A stretch of DNA of 11,124 nt from Methanobacteriaceae archaeon. GTDB taxonomy: Archaea > Methanobacteriota > Methanobacteria > Methanobacteriales > Methanobacteriaceae. A program made the position numbers and the translations under genes. Of the stretch, positions 1 through 6,274 are shown piece after piece. The stretch lies in contig JADGNH010000059.1 of the NCBI GenBank assembly GCA_017883605.1, forward strand, positions 1 to 11,124, written 5' to 3'. Each line of letters starts with the position of its first letter. Position 1 is the stretch's first letter. The notes under the pieces are model-generated. The model was not told the DNA's origin. It was given only the letters and a program-made list of their open reading frames with translations, and searched no databases.

Positions 1-468
1 GGGGTATTAGAGAAGCTGACAAAAAAGTCGGACATACTTCTTATAGATGCGCCGGCAGGACTGGGAAAGGATGCCCTGGCAGCCATTGCATCAGTTGAGG
101 AGATGATCCTGGTCACAATCCCCGAGGTTGCTTCTATGGGTGATGCACTTAAGACCAAGATCATAGCAGATAAACTTGGAGTAGAGGTAATAGGGGCGGT
201 TATAAACCGAGAAAACCACGATGATGAGGCTGTAAGAGAAATTGAAGACTTCCTGGAGGTCCCAATCATATCGACTATACCCGAAGACCCTGAAGTGGGC
301 AGAGCAGCCGCACTGGGAGAGACTTTGGTGATAAAAAGTCCCAACTCCCCCGCCAGTCACGCAATAATGCAGTTAAGTGCCGATCTAATTGGTGAAGAGT
401 ACCGACCCCTAAAACCCGAAAGTAAAGGCTTTATTGCCACATTAAAAGGTCTTTTCGGCGGAAGATGA
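1..468 (+). CDS. minD: MinD-family P-loop ATPase, C-terminal part (5' end outside window)
   Basis: The reading frame is open from base 1 to the TGA at 466-468, giving the last 155 residues of a MinD/ParA-type (SIMIBI class) ATPase. These proteins bind ATP, dimerise and sit on the membrane to position division or other polar machinery. Visible features are the switch II motif (LLIDAPAGLG, about residues 13-22 of the fragment), the base-contacting Asn-Arg pair in GAVINR, the late MinD block EVGRAAALGETL, and a C-terminal amphipathic helix (FIATLKGLFGGR) of the membrane-targeting type. The Walker A motif lies upstream of the window and cannot be checked. A paralogue follows 187 bp downstream in the same direction. 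Codon use is less AT-rich than in that paralogue. Family assignment is firm; the cell process served in this archaeon is inference. Confidence 0.93.
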   Translation, partial: GVLEKLTKKSDILLIDAPAGLGKDALAAIASVEEMILVTIPEVASMGDALKTKIIADKLGVEVIGAVINRENHDDEAVREIEDFLEVPIISTIPEDPEVGRAAALGETLVIKSPNSPASHAIMQLSADLIGEEYRPLKPESKGFIATLKGLFGGR

Positions 469-486
469 TTAATGAAGATGATTAAT
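461..486. repeat. Tandem 13-bp duplication across the minD stop codon
   Basis: GAAGATGATTAAT occurs twice back to back (461-473 and 474-486). The first copy contains the TGA stop of the upstream minD. It looks like a replication-slippage duplication at the gene end. No function is visible. Confidence 0.8.
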
Positions 487-490
487 TAGC

Positions 491-580
491 AATATCGTCA
501 CGAATAAGGGTTATATATGCAATATAGTTATGAATAAAGGTTATATAAGCAATATCGTTATGAATAAGGGTTATATAAGC
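491..580 (+). repeat. Three tandem 30-bp repeats each with a TATA-like core
   Basis: Units lie at 491-520, 521-550 and 551-580 and share the pattern AATATCGTTATGAATAAGGG followed by TTATATAAGC, with only a few substitutions per unit. Each unit ends in a TTATATA element resembling an archaeal TATA box. A much more diverged fourth unit may follow at about 581-610. The array sits alone between the two minD genes, 76 bp before the second start. It could be a reiterated promoter, a binding array for a regulator, or simply an expanded repeat; the sequence does not decide. Confidence 0.85.
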
Positions 581-655
581 AAATAATCATAAAATAAGAT
601 TATAAACAAATAATTATGATATTTATCTCAAAAAATTTTTTAAAATTAAACTAAA

Positions 656-1453
656 ATGGTAAAAATGGCAAGATTTATAGCTTTTGCATCTGGAAAGGGT
701 GGAGTTGGAAGAACTTCCTTAACCTTTAACGTAGGCGTGGCAATGTCTATTTTTGGCGAGAAAATTGTTTTGATGGATTTTGATCTTATTATGGCTAATT
801 TAGACGTTATAACCGGGTTATTAAACCCTGATGTGACACTGCATGACGTTCTGGCCCGTGATAAATCTATACAGGAATGTGTATATGAGATTGAACATGA
901 TATCCTGGTTATTCCAACTGGAATTCATTTTGAAACCTTGAAAAACATTAATCCCAACTATATCTCCTGGAACAAGATAATTAAGGAGGGATCAAGTTTC
1001 GGGGACATCTTTTTAATGGATTTACCTGCCGGTATAAATCCCAATATCTCCGAAGGACTCCCAGCAACCACCGAGGTTGTAATTATCACCAATTCTACCA
1101 TGCCCTCAGTTATTGACGCCTTAAAAACCAGAATATTGTTTGATGAGCTTGATATAAATGTTCTGGGATTTGTACTGAACATGTGGCATGATGATAAATT
1201 CCTACTCTCACCCACTGAAATAGAATCCATACTGGAAATCCCGATATTTGGCGTTGTCCCCTACGACCGGGCCATGGACCGATCCGTAGCAATGGGAAAA
1301 TCTGTGTTAGAGCTAAATCCCTCATCACCCATCAGCAACGCCATAATGCAAATAGCAGCAGACATTCTAGGAAGGGAATACGAGCCCATTGAACCGGATA
1401 AAGGCAACATAATAGAAAGGTTGAAGAAATTTGTGGGACTGCTCCCTGAGTAG
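656..1453 (+). CDS. MinD-family ATPase paralogue with arginine P-loop
   Basis: This complete 265-residue protein is a MinD/ParA-type ATPase, homologous to the gene just upstream. The deviant Walker A is at residues 13-21 and reads GKGGVGRTS: the signature lysine K14 is present, but the P-loop lysine before Thr is arginine (R19, codon AGA at 710-712). The switch I aspartates (D41, D43 in MDFDLIMANLD), switch II (D122 in MDLPAG) and the adenine-contacting Asn (GFVLN) are kept. The Arg that normally follows that Asn is Met. The C-terminus (NIIERLKKFVGLLPE) can form an amphipathic membrane-binding helix. The start at 656 or at the second ATG (665) is undecided because there is no clear ribosome binding site; homology starts near residue 5. 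The protein probably binds nucleotide, but its ATPase activity may be reduced or altered. That last point is inference. Confidence 0.92.
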   Translation: MVKMARFIAFASGKGGVGRTSLTFNVGVAMSIFGEKIVLMDFDLIMANLDVITGLLNPDVTLHDVLARDKSIQECVYEIEHDILVIPTGIHFETLKNINPNYISWNKIIKEGSSFGDIFLMDLPAGINPNISEGLPATTEVVIITNSTMPSVIDALKTRILFDELDINVLGFVLNMWHDDKFLLSPTEIESILEIPIFGVVPYDRAMDRSVAMGKSVLELNPSSPISNAIMQIAADILGREYEPIEPDKGNIIERLKKFVGLLPE

Positions 1454-1506
1454 AATCTACGTCATAATTCTTTGTTTATAGCTTAATACGGGTTTAAAAT
1501 TTAATT

Positions 1507-1546
1507 TAACTTAATTTAATCTTATCTAACTTAATTTAATCTAATT
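1507..1546. repeat. AT-rich 20-bp direct repeat upstream of the kinase gene
   Basis: TAACTTAATTTAATCT is present at 1507-1522 and again at 1527-1542, with a 20-bp period. It lies in the otherwise featureless 150-bp gap between the second minD and the PfkB kinase. It may be promoter context or plain low-complexity AT sequence; I see no firm TATA box. Confidence 0.5.
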
Positions 1547-1605
1547 CCTAGTTCCATCCTAATATTAATTATTTTTTTTATAGAAATGGATTAAGGGCGT
1601 TAATT

Positions 1606-2535
1606 ATGAAAGAATCTCTGAATATCATGAAAAAATCTTCAGAAATCATGAAAAAATCTTCAGATATCCAGGTTGTGGGTTTAGGGGCCTGCAACATGGA
1701 CTTCATAATGAAAGTGCCCCGTTTTTCAAGGGCTGACGACGAGGTGGATGTTGAAAAGCTTTCCATGTCCCTGGGGGGATCGGCAGCCAACTTTACCGTG
1801 ACCGTCTCCCGGCTGGACGTGAAATCAGGTATCTTAACCAGGGTGGGACAGGACTATTTTGGGGAATTTGCCTGGAGGGAATTGAAAAAAGAGGGAGTTG
1901 AAACCCACAGACTTCTCAAAATAGCAGAACCCACGGGAATGACCTTCATAGCTGTGGACCAGGCCGGTGAAAGATCCATGTACAATTCTACAGGGGCCAA
2001 CGCCAAACTAAAGCTGGAAAAAGAGGACATCCAGTATATCAAGGACTCCCCCCTACTGCACCTCACCGGAATGTATATTGAAGTGGTGGATGAGGCCTCA
2101 AAACATGCCAACACCCTCTCCTTTAGCCCCGGTACCATCCTCTCCGGATATGGGATGGATGCACTGGAAAAGGTCATAAAAAGAACCGATGTACTGTTTT
2201 TAAACAAAAAAGAGGTAAAAATCTTAACCGGGATGGATTTTGAGGAAGGAGCCCAGATGTTAGTGGACCGGGGAGTACCCAGGGTAGTGGTGACCTGCGG
2301 CAGTGAAGGAGCAAACCTCTACACCGAAGAAGGGGTGATCCACACCCCCTCCAAAGAAGCTAATTGTTTAGACACCACCGGTGCTGGCGATACATTTGCA
2401 GCGGGTTTTATAGCGGCGTTTATTAAAGGTAAAAAACCTGTCGAATGTCTTGAATCGGGGAATGTGATGGCTTCTCGTTGTGTGGAAAGGTTGGGAGCTG
2501 TTGATGTGCACCGGGTTGCTGATTGGGGTTTTTAG
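1606..2535 (+). CDS. PfkB-family carbohydrate/nucleoside kinase
   Basis: This is a 309-residue cytosolic ribokinase-like (PfkB) kinase, which transfers phosphate from ATP to the hydroxymethyl group of a sugar or nucleoside. The substrate-side glycine motif is LGGSAAN (residues 56-62). The NKKE motif (N200-E203), which helps position Mg-ATP, and signature 2 DTTGAGDTF (256-264), with catalytic base D262 and its anion hole, are all intact. Length is normal for the family. Archaeal relatives include nucleoside kinases and ribokinases; the substrate cannot be told from sequence. The start is uncertain: ATG 1606 has a weak AAGGG (1593-1597) at 8 bp, while ATGs at 1627 and 1648 lie inside a 21-bp tandem duplication and lack such a site. 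Family homology starts only at about residue 20 (VVGLGACN), so the first 18 residues are an add-on. No operon partner is obvious. Confidence 0.93.
   Translation: MKESLNIMKKSSEIMKKSSDIQVVGLGACNMDFIMKVPRFSRADDEVDVEKLSMSLGGSAANFTVTVSRLDVKSGILTRVGQDYFGEFAWRELKKEGVETHRLLKIAEPTGMTFIAVDQAGERSMYNSTGANAKLKLEKEDIQYIKDSPLLHLTGMYIEVVDEASKHANTLSFSPGTILSGYGMDALEKVIKRTDVLFLNKKEVKILTGMDFEEGAQMLVDRGVPRVVVTCGSEGANLYTEEGVIHTPSKEANCLDTTGAGDTFAAGFIAAFIKGKKPVECLESGNVMASRCVERLGAVDVHRVADWGF
1624..1665 (+). repeat. 21-bp tandem duplication at the kinase N-terminus
   Basis: Two in-frame units (1624-1644 and 1645-1665) differ at one base and encode I-M-K-K-S-S-E and I-M-K-K-S-S-D. Each carries its own in-frame ATG, so the gene has three possible starts. 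This is a coding tandem repeat ahead of the conserved kinase fold. Confidence 0.85.
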
Positions 2536-2675
2536 TTTGATGGGAAATTAAAATCAAAATTAGGATTAAAAAATCAATTAAGTTTAAATCTTGAATTACA
2601 AAATTGGATTAAATTTTGAATACAAAGTAGACTAAGTCCCGAATATCTAAAAAATCAGTCCTAGAACACTATCAA

Positions 2676-2852
2676 TCAGTCTCGGGGTACTTTACCAGTC
2701 CCTCCACAGGTGGGACAGTTTTGCTTACCATTACCCCCACATAAACCACATATACAGCTATTTTCAGGGTCTATACCTACCCAGCCCATTCCATGACAGC
2801 TATCGCACATCATAAATCCGGTGCCGGTGCACTTGGGACAGGTCTTGAACAT
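2676..2852 (-). CDS. Small standalone zinc-finger protein with four CxxCxGxG motifs
   Basis: A 58-residue minus-strand frame from ATG (2852-2850) to TGA (2678-2676) contains four DnaJ-type cysteine motifs: CPKCTGTG (5-12), CDSCHGMG (16-23), CGLCGGNG (35-42) and CPTCGGTG (46-53). One extra cysteine (C33) is present. This composition cannot be chance. In DnaJ/Hsp40 four such motifs bind two Zn ions as a hairpin that contacts unfolded protein, but here there is no J-domain and no substrate-binding domain. The spacers are also shorter (3, 11 and 3 residues). A G-rich stretch (AGGGGGTTAGGGT) precedes the ATG and may act as ribosome binding site. A TATA-like element lies about 30 bp upstream. It is probably a small cytosolic zinc protein; the partner is unknown and could be a chaperone, a redox factor or RNA. 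The gene is short enough to be dropped by standard gene callers. Confidence 0.88.
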   Translation of the reverse strand: MFKTCPKCTGTGFMMCDSCHGMGWVGIDPENSCICGLCGGNGKQNCPTCGGTGKVPRD

Positions 2853-2880
2853 ACCCTAACCCCCTATCGTTACGATTCCT

Positions 2881-2891
2881 TTTATTTAAAT
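2881..2891 (-). promoter_or_regulatory. TATA-like element for the small zinc protein
   Basis: Read on the minus strand the site is ATTTAAATAAA, roughly 30 bp before the ATG at 2852. This predicts a very short leader. Confidence 0.45.
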
Positions 2892-2987
2892 GATTTTTGG
2901 TATTAAATCTCTTATTACTAGATTGTCTCTTATTTGTTATATTTTTTTGCTCTTTTTTTAAGTTTTGATTTTGATGAAATTTTAAAC

Positions 2988-2995
2988 AAAAAAAA
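2988..2995 (-). terminator. Oligo-T terminator after the anion exporter gene
   Basis: Eight T residues on the minus strand follow the exporter stop codon by three bases, and further T-runs lie at about 2941-2960. Archaeal RNA polymerase terminates on such tracts. Confidence 0.5.
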
Positions 2996-2998
2996 TCC

Positions 2999-3826
2999 CT
3001 AAAATGGCAGATGCAGCCACCCGAATATCCCGATCATTTTCTGGGCGACTAAAACCTGCAGGACTATGGAAATATATTTCAGCTTCTTCACGGGTAGTTG
3101 GTGGGCCACTTTTACCCCTAGCTGGGCCATGGGAATGCTGGTCCCCGCCAGGATGGCCAGCTGTAGAAGATTGATGTAACCCAGGGAATAGGGGGGTAAC
3201 CCGGGGACGCTGAGACCGTTGATGATGTAGGATGAGATCCCGCCGACAGAGGTGATCATGGCGGTGGAGGTCCCCACTGCCTTGTGCATGCTGAGCCCCA
3301 TGGCCACCACCAATATCGGGACTAATACCAGGCCGCCGCCCACACCCACCAGTCCCGACATCATCCCTGCCAAAAACCCCCAAAACAGGTAATGGAAATT
3401 GTTATTATGGGTTTCATTTTTCTGGGGATATTTGGAGATGAACATCCACAAAGCAGAGGCCAGAACCACAAAACCAAAGAGGACTCTGAGGTAATCGCCA
3501 GGGGAGTGGGTGGCGATGATCCCCCCTAAAAATCCCCCCACAATACCGGTTAAGCTCATAAAAACCGCAGGTTTTAACAGAACCGCCTTCTGGTGGTAGT
3601 GGCCCACAGCCCCGCTCAGGGCGGTGGGTAGGATAACCGCCAGGCTGGTGCCAAAAGCTATCCTGATGGCCACGGTGGGATCGATGCCCATGGAAGTTAA
3701 AAGCCAGTACTGGACCGGTACTATAATAAAGCCCCCACCAATCCCCACCAGCCCGGAGACAAAACCAGCCCCGGCCCCAGTGGCTAACAATATAATAATA
3801 GGGATGCTATCCATTAAATCGTACAT
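2999..3826 (-). CDS. TauE/SafE-family (DUF81) membrane anion exporter
   Basis: This 275-residue polytopic membrane protein belongs to the TauE/SafE family, whose members move sulfite, sulfoacetate or other small anions across the cytoplasmic membrane. It shows the family's internal duplication. GIGGGFIIVP (28-37) and GVGGGLVLVP (161-170) each follow a GLV segment and each precede a GTS motif (AFGTSLAVI at 57-65, AVGTSTAMI at 183-191). That fits two four-helix halves separated by a His/Asn-rich loop (KNETHNNN, about 136-143). ATG 3826 is chosen because AAGGTG (3836-3831 on the minus strand) sits 4 bp upstream; the next Met (residue 5) would be 16 bp away. A 9-bp inverted repeat lies just upstream of this site. 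The substrate is unknown; sulfur-compound export is a family-based guess. Confidence 0.92.
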   Translation of the reverse strand: MYDLMDSIPIIILLATGAGAGFVSGLVGIGGGFIIVPVQYWLLTSMGIDPTVAIRIAFGTSLAVILPTALSGAVGHYHQKAVLLKPAVFMSLTGIVGGFLGGIIATHSPGDYLRVLFGFVVLASALWMFISKYPQKNETHNNNFHYLFWGFLAGMMSGLVGVGGGLVLVPILVVAMGLSMHKAVGTSTAMITSVGGISSYIINGLSVPGLPPYSLGYINLLQLAILAGTSIPMAQLGVKVAHQLPVKKLKYISIVLQVLVAQKMIGIFGWLHLPF

Positions 3827-3845
3827 AAAACACCTTCTTTTTAAC

Positions 3846-3874
3846 TATCATCAACTCATCTTCTATTGATGATA
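3846..3874 (-). promoter_or_regulatory. Inverted repeat in the exporter 5' region
   Basis: TATCATCAA (3846-3854) and TTGATGATA (3866-3874) form perfect 9-bp arms around an 11-bp spacer. The repeat lies 10 bp upstream of the exporter's ribosome binding site. It could be an operator or a leader hairpin near the translation start. Confidence 0.55.
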
Positions 3875-4378
3875 TTCAATTCAAGGTTAATGGCCATTGA
3901 GATGGAGAGCATTTGGGAAATAATGAGTGGGAGATTAGTTTGAATTGAGGAATTGGTTAAAAGGGTTTTTAAAAAGGTTTAAAATGTATTTTTAAAGCTT
4001 GCCACATTCTATGACAAAAAGGAAAAAGTTTAAAAGTCCCAATGAAGGCCAGATAGGGAAGTTTGTATAAAGATCCAAATATAAATGTTTAAAAGTATTA
4101 TTCAAAAAAAAATATATTAATTAAGTGATTAAGATTGTTGAAGTATTTCTATGAATTTAAGAAATGAATTATTGATATTATCTATAATTATCAATAAATT
4201 TATTATGATTAAATTCTTTTTGGTATAATAGTTTCAGATGAAAATATAAAAAATTAGTTAGGAAAAAACCGAACGGACTAATAGGGAATAAGTGATTTTT
4301 ATGGAGAATAGGGAATACATGGCGCTCCAGTAAATCACAGCTTTCAGAAAATAGAATCTTTTATCCCTGATGAAAAAA
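3875..4378. other. AT-rich intergenic region between divergent exporter and TetR genes
   Basis: No coding frame with recognisable content was found on either strand. The stretch includes a 9-bp perfect inverted repeat TTATTGATA / TATCAATAA (4169-4177, 4189-4197) and a 10-bp direct repeat ATAGGGAATA (4281-4290 and 4308-4317). There is also a more GC-rich island around 4260-4340. The role is unknown. Confidence 0.5.
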
Positions 4379-4386
4379 TTTATATA
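4379..4386 (+). promoter_or_regulatory. TATA box of the TetR-AhpD-like operon
   Basis: TTTATATA preceded by an A-run (GAAAAAAT) is a near-consensus archaeal BRE/TATA. It predicts transcription start at about 4407-4412, giving a leader of about 120 nt. Weaker TATA-like sites at 4461-4470 and 4491-4498 could give shorter leaders. Confidence 0.65.
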
Positions 4387-4411
4387 CTATAAATACAGAA
4401 GTTCAACTACA

Positions 4412-4435
4412 TGACAATGTGTCAATTAAATTGAC
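4412..4435 (+). promoter_or_regulatory. Overlapping palindromes, probable TetR operator
   Basis: TGACAATGTGTCA (4412-4424) has perfect 5-bp arms. It overlaps GTCAATTAAATTGAC (4421-4435), which has perfect 7-bp arms around one base. Together they cover the predicted transcription start of the tetR gene, the usual place for an autorepressor operator in archaea. Confidence 0.65.
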
Positions 4436-4528
4436 TCATATCTAAAAGAAATGATTATGGTTTAAAAATATAGTCATATGTCATGTACAAATTTAAATCT
4501 GTTGTAAACATGGACAAAGTGATAAAAA

Positions 4529-5155
4529 TTGACAAAAGCATACAGAAAGGAAAAAGAGCGTGAAATACGCCGCAAGGATATAATTGATGCTGCAGAAAAA
4601 TTGTTCTTCTCCAGAGGTTTCGATAATGTGTCCATGAACGACGTAGCCAAACAAGCAGAGATGGCCCGGGGAACTCTTTATCTGTATTTCAAAAACAAGA
4701 ACGATATTTATGCTGCCATTGCCATTCGCGCCGCAAAAATACTCGGCGAGATGTTTAGTGAAGTCCAACCACAGAATTTGACGGGCATAGAAAAAATCAG
4801 GGCATTAAGCTTTACTTATTACCAGTTCTACAAAAAACACACTGGATACTATCATGCCTACTACCACTCAGGGGTTTTTGATTATAAGAGCTCTCACAAC
4901 ATGGAAAAACTTAAAGAAGTCAGAAAAATTAACTTCCAGGTTGTATCGGATGCTATAAAGGAGGGTTTTGCCGACGGCACCATCAGAGAAGACATAGATC
5001 CAGTGGCAACCACCCTGATCATGCTGTCCATGTCCAACAACGTTAACAACATCATCCCCGCCACCCAGATGTACATGGATGAATACGAACTAACCCAGGA
5101 CGAGCTCTTTGAAAGCAGCTTAGAGATGGTGCTACGCTCCATTGAAAAACAGTAA
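4529..5155 (+). CDS. TetR/AcrR-family transcriptional regulator
   Basis: This is a 208-residue TetR-type repressor. The N-terminal DNA-binding domain (about residues 15-62) has the family pattern IIDAAEKLFFSRGF followed by the helix-turn-helix, with the YLYFKNK signature at 51-57. The remainder is the helical ligand-binding and dimer domain. The start must be TTG at 4529: an in-frame TAA (4523-4525) lies just upstream, and the next Met is residue 36, inside the HTH. GTGAT (4519-4523), complementary to the 16S 3' end, lies 5 bp before TTG. The AhpD-like gene follows 85 bp downstream on the same strand. The regulator probably represses its own operon through the palindromes at 4412-4435 and responds to a small hydrophobic or oxidative ligand. 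Both the target and the ligand are inference. Confidence 0.94.
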   Translation: MTKAYRKEKEREIRRKDIIDAAEKLFFSRGFDNVSMNDVAKQAEMARGTLYLYFKNKNDIYAAIAIRAAKILGEMFSEVQPQNLTGIEKIRALSFTYYQFYKKHTGYYHAYYHSGVFDYKSSHNMEKLKEVRKINFQVVSDAIKEGFADGTIREDIDPVATTLIMLSMSNNVNNIIPATQMYMDEYELTQDELFESSLEMVLRSIEKQ

Positions 5156-5201
5156 AAAGTACCCCCTAAATCATTGAAAAACAGTAAAAGCACCCCTAAA
5201 T
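5140..5201 (+). repeat. Tandem duplication spanning the tetR stop codon
   Basis: The segment 5140-5171, which encodes the last residues IEKQ and the stop, is repeated at 5172-5201 with a two-base length difference and one substitution. The second copy keeps a non-translated ghost of the gene end. It probably arose by slippage and has since diverged slightly. Confidence 0.85.
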
Positions 5202-5240
5202 AAAACCTTTTCAAAATCACTAACTTGGAAGTATAAGAAA

Positions 5241-5828
5241 ATGGAACTTGGAAAAAAACTTTACTCGGTACAGGAATACTACTGGATTCTTTATAATGGA
5301 ATACGAACTGCAAAACATACGTTAAATGCAAAAAAGAACAAGCAACTCAGCCAAAAATTTATTGAAAGGCTTATGCTTGCAGTGACAGAAGTGAACGACT
5401 GTTCAATTTGTTCTTATGCCCATACAAAAATGGCCCTTAAAAGTGGAATGGATAATGAAGAAATAAAAAATATGCTTTCAGGAGTTATGGACGATGTTCC
5501 GGCTGAGGAAGTTGCAGCGGTCATGTTTGCCCAACATTATGCAGACACTAGAGGAAACCCTACCCCTGAATCATGGGAGCGTATTATAGAAATCTATGGG
5601 ATACCCAAAGCAAAAGGAATCCTCGGTTCCATTCGTGCCATGATGATAGGGAATACCTTTGGTATTCCCTGGAGTTCCCTTTTTAACCGACTGAGAGGTA
5701 ATCCTGATCAAAGAAGCAGTTTACTATATGAAATAAGCATGATTTTAGGCACAATTTTAATACCAATTTCTTTTATTCACGCCTTAATCTCTGATTTGTT
5801 TAAAACGCCAATTATTAGTATAGAGTAA
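5241..5828 (+). CDS. AhpD-like / carboxymuconolactone decarboxylase family protein with C-terminal membrane segment
   Basis: This 195-residue all-helical protein carries the CMD/AhpD active-site signature E50-V-N-D-C54-S-I-C57-S-Y-A-H61. In AhpD the two cysteines form a reactive dithiol, with Glu and His acting as a proton relay, and the protein passes electrons to a peroxiredoxin. All four residues are present, so a thiol-disulfide or peroxidase-like role is more likely than decarboxylation. A hydrophobic stretch at about 165-183 (ISMILGTILIPISFIHALI) suggests the C-terminus is membrane-anchored, which soluble AhpD lacks. ATG 5241 has GGAAG (5227-5231) at 9 bp. It is the second gene of the probable tetR operon and hence the likely target of that regulator. 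The physiological electron donor and substrate are unknown. Confidence 0.9.
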   Translation: MELGKKLYSVQEYYWILYNGIRTAKHTLNAKKNKQLSQKFIERLMLAVTEVNDCSICSYAHTKMALKSGMDNEEIKNMLSGVMDDVPAEEVAAVMFAQHYADTRGNPTPESWERIIEIYGIPKAKGILGSIRAMMIGNTFGIPWSSLFNRLRGNPDQRSSLLYEISMILGTILIPISFIHALISDLFKTPIISIE

Positions 5829-5863
5829 GTCAGTGAGTTTCCTGTTTCATCCCCTTCACCCAC

Positions 5864-5877
5864 TTTTTTTTATTTTT
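5864..5877 (+). terminator. Oligo-T terminator after the TetR operon
   Basis: An uninterrupted T8-A-T5 tract lies 35 bp after the stop of the AhpD-like gene. This is typical archaeal termination sequence. Confidence 0.6.
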
Positions 5878-6200
5878 GAGCAGTTTAGACTGTTATTTTA
5901 CTTATCATTGATATTTCTAAACCACTAATCCCCTATTATTCATTTTCACCATGGAAACTATGAGTAGAAAAGTTTCAAAAAGAGTTACTTCAGAGTTTAA
6001 GTCAAGGATACGGTGGATGCACCAACCCCAAGCTATCCCAAGAGGCTTATAATGATTCAAAAAGGGATATAATATAGTAAATCAAGTCAAATCACACTAT
6101 TCTACTACAAATTCCATCAGTATGAGATAAAACTAGGCGAACCTTACAGGACACCACCATTGCAGAATGGGGAGGATGATAAGAGAAAGAAGAAAACTTT
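5878..6200. other. Intergenic region before the HdeD-like gene, no convincing gene
   Basis: A 33-codon plus-strand frame begins with ATG at about 5951, and an open frame without a start runs from about 6073 into the HdeD-like gene (it reads YEIKLGEPYRTPP near 6121). Neither resembles a family I know. The second could be a remnant of a lost gene. Otherwise the stretch holds only AT-rich spacer. Confidence 0.4.
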
Positions 6201-6237
6201 GTTAAATATAAAGGAGATAAATATAGATCTCTATATT
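6201..6237 (+). promoter_or_regulatory. Promoter and palindromic operator of the HdeD-like gene
   Basis: TTAAATATAAA (6202-6212) is a good archaeal TATA box. The perfect inverted repeat AATATAGATCTCTATATT (6220-6237, 8-bp arms) covers the expected start site near 6232. A repressor bound there would block initiation. Which regulator uses it is unknown; it does not match the palindromes before tetR. Confidence 0.6.
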
Positions 6238-6274
6238 AAGGGTTTGTTGGATAAAAAAACGGAGTTTGTGAGAT

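Noticed and set aside
491..580. CRISPR array interpretation of the 30-bp repeats
   Set aside because: The units are directly adjacent with no spacers, and no cas genes are in the window.
2982..3383. 133-codon minus-strand frame overlapping the exporter
   Set aside because: It is a shifted frame of the exporter with His/Gly/Arg-rich composition; the exporter frame carries the duplicated family motifs.
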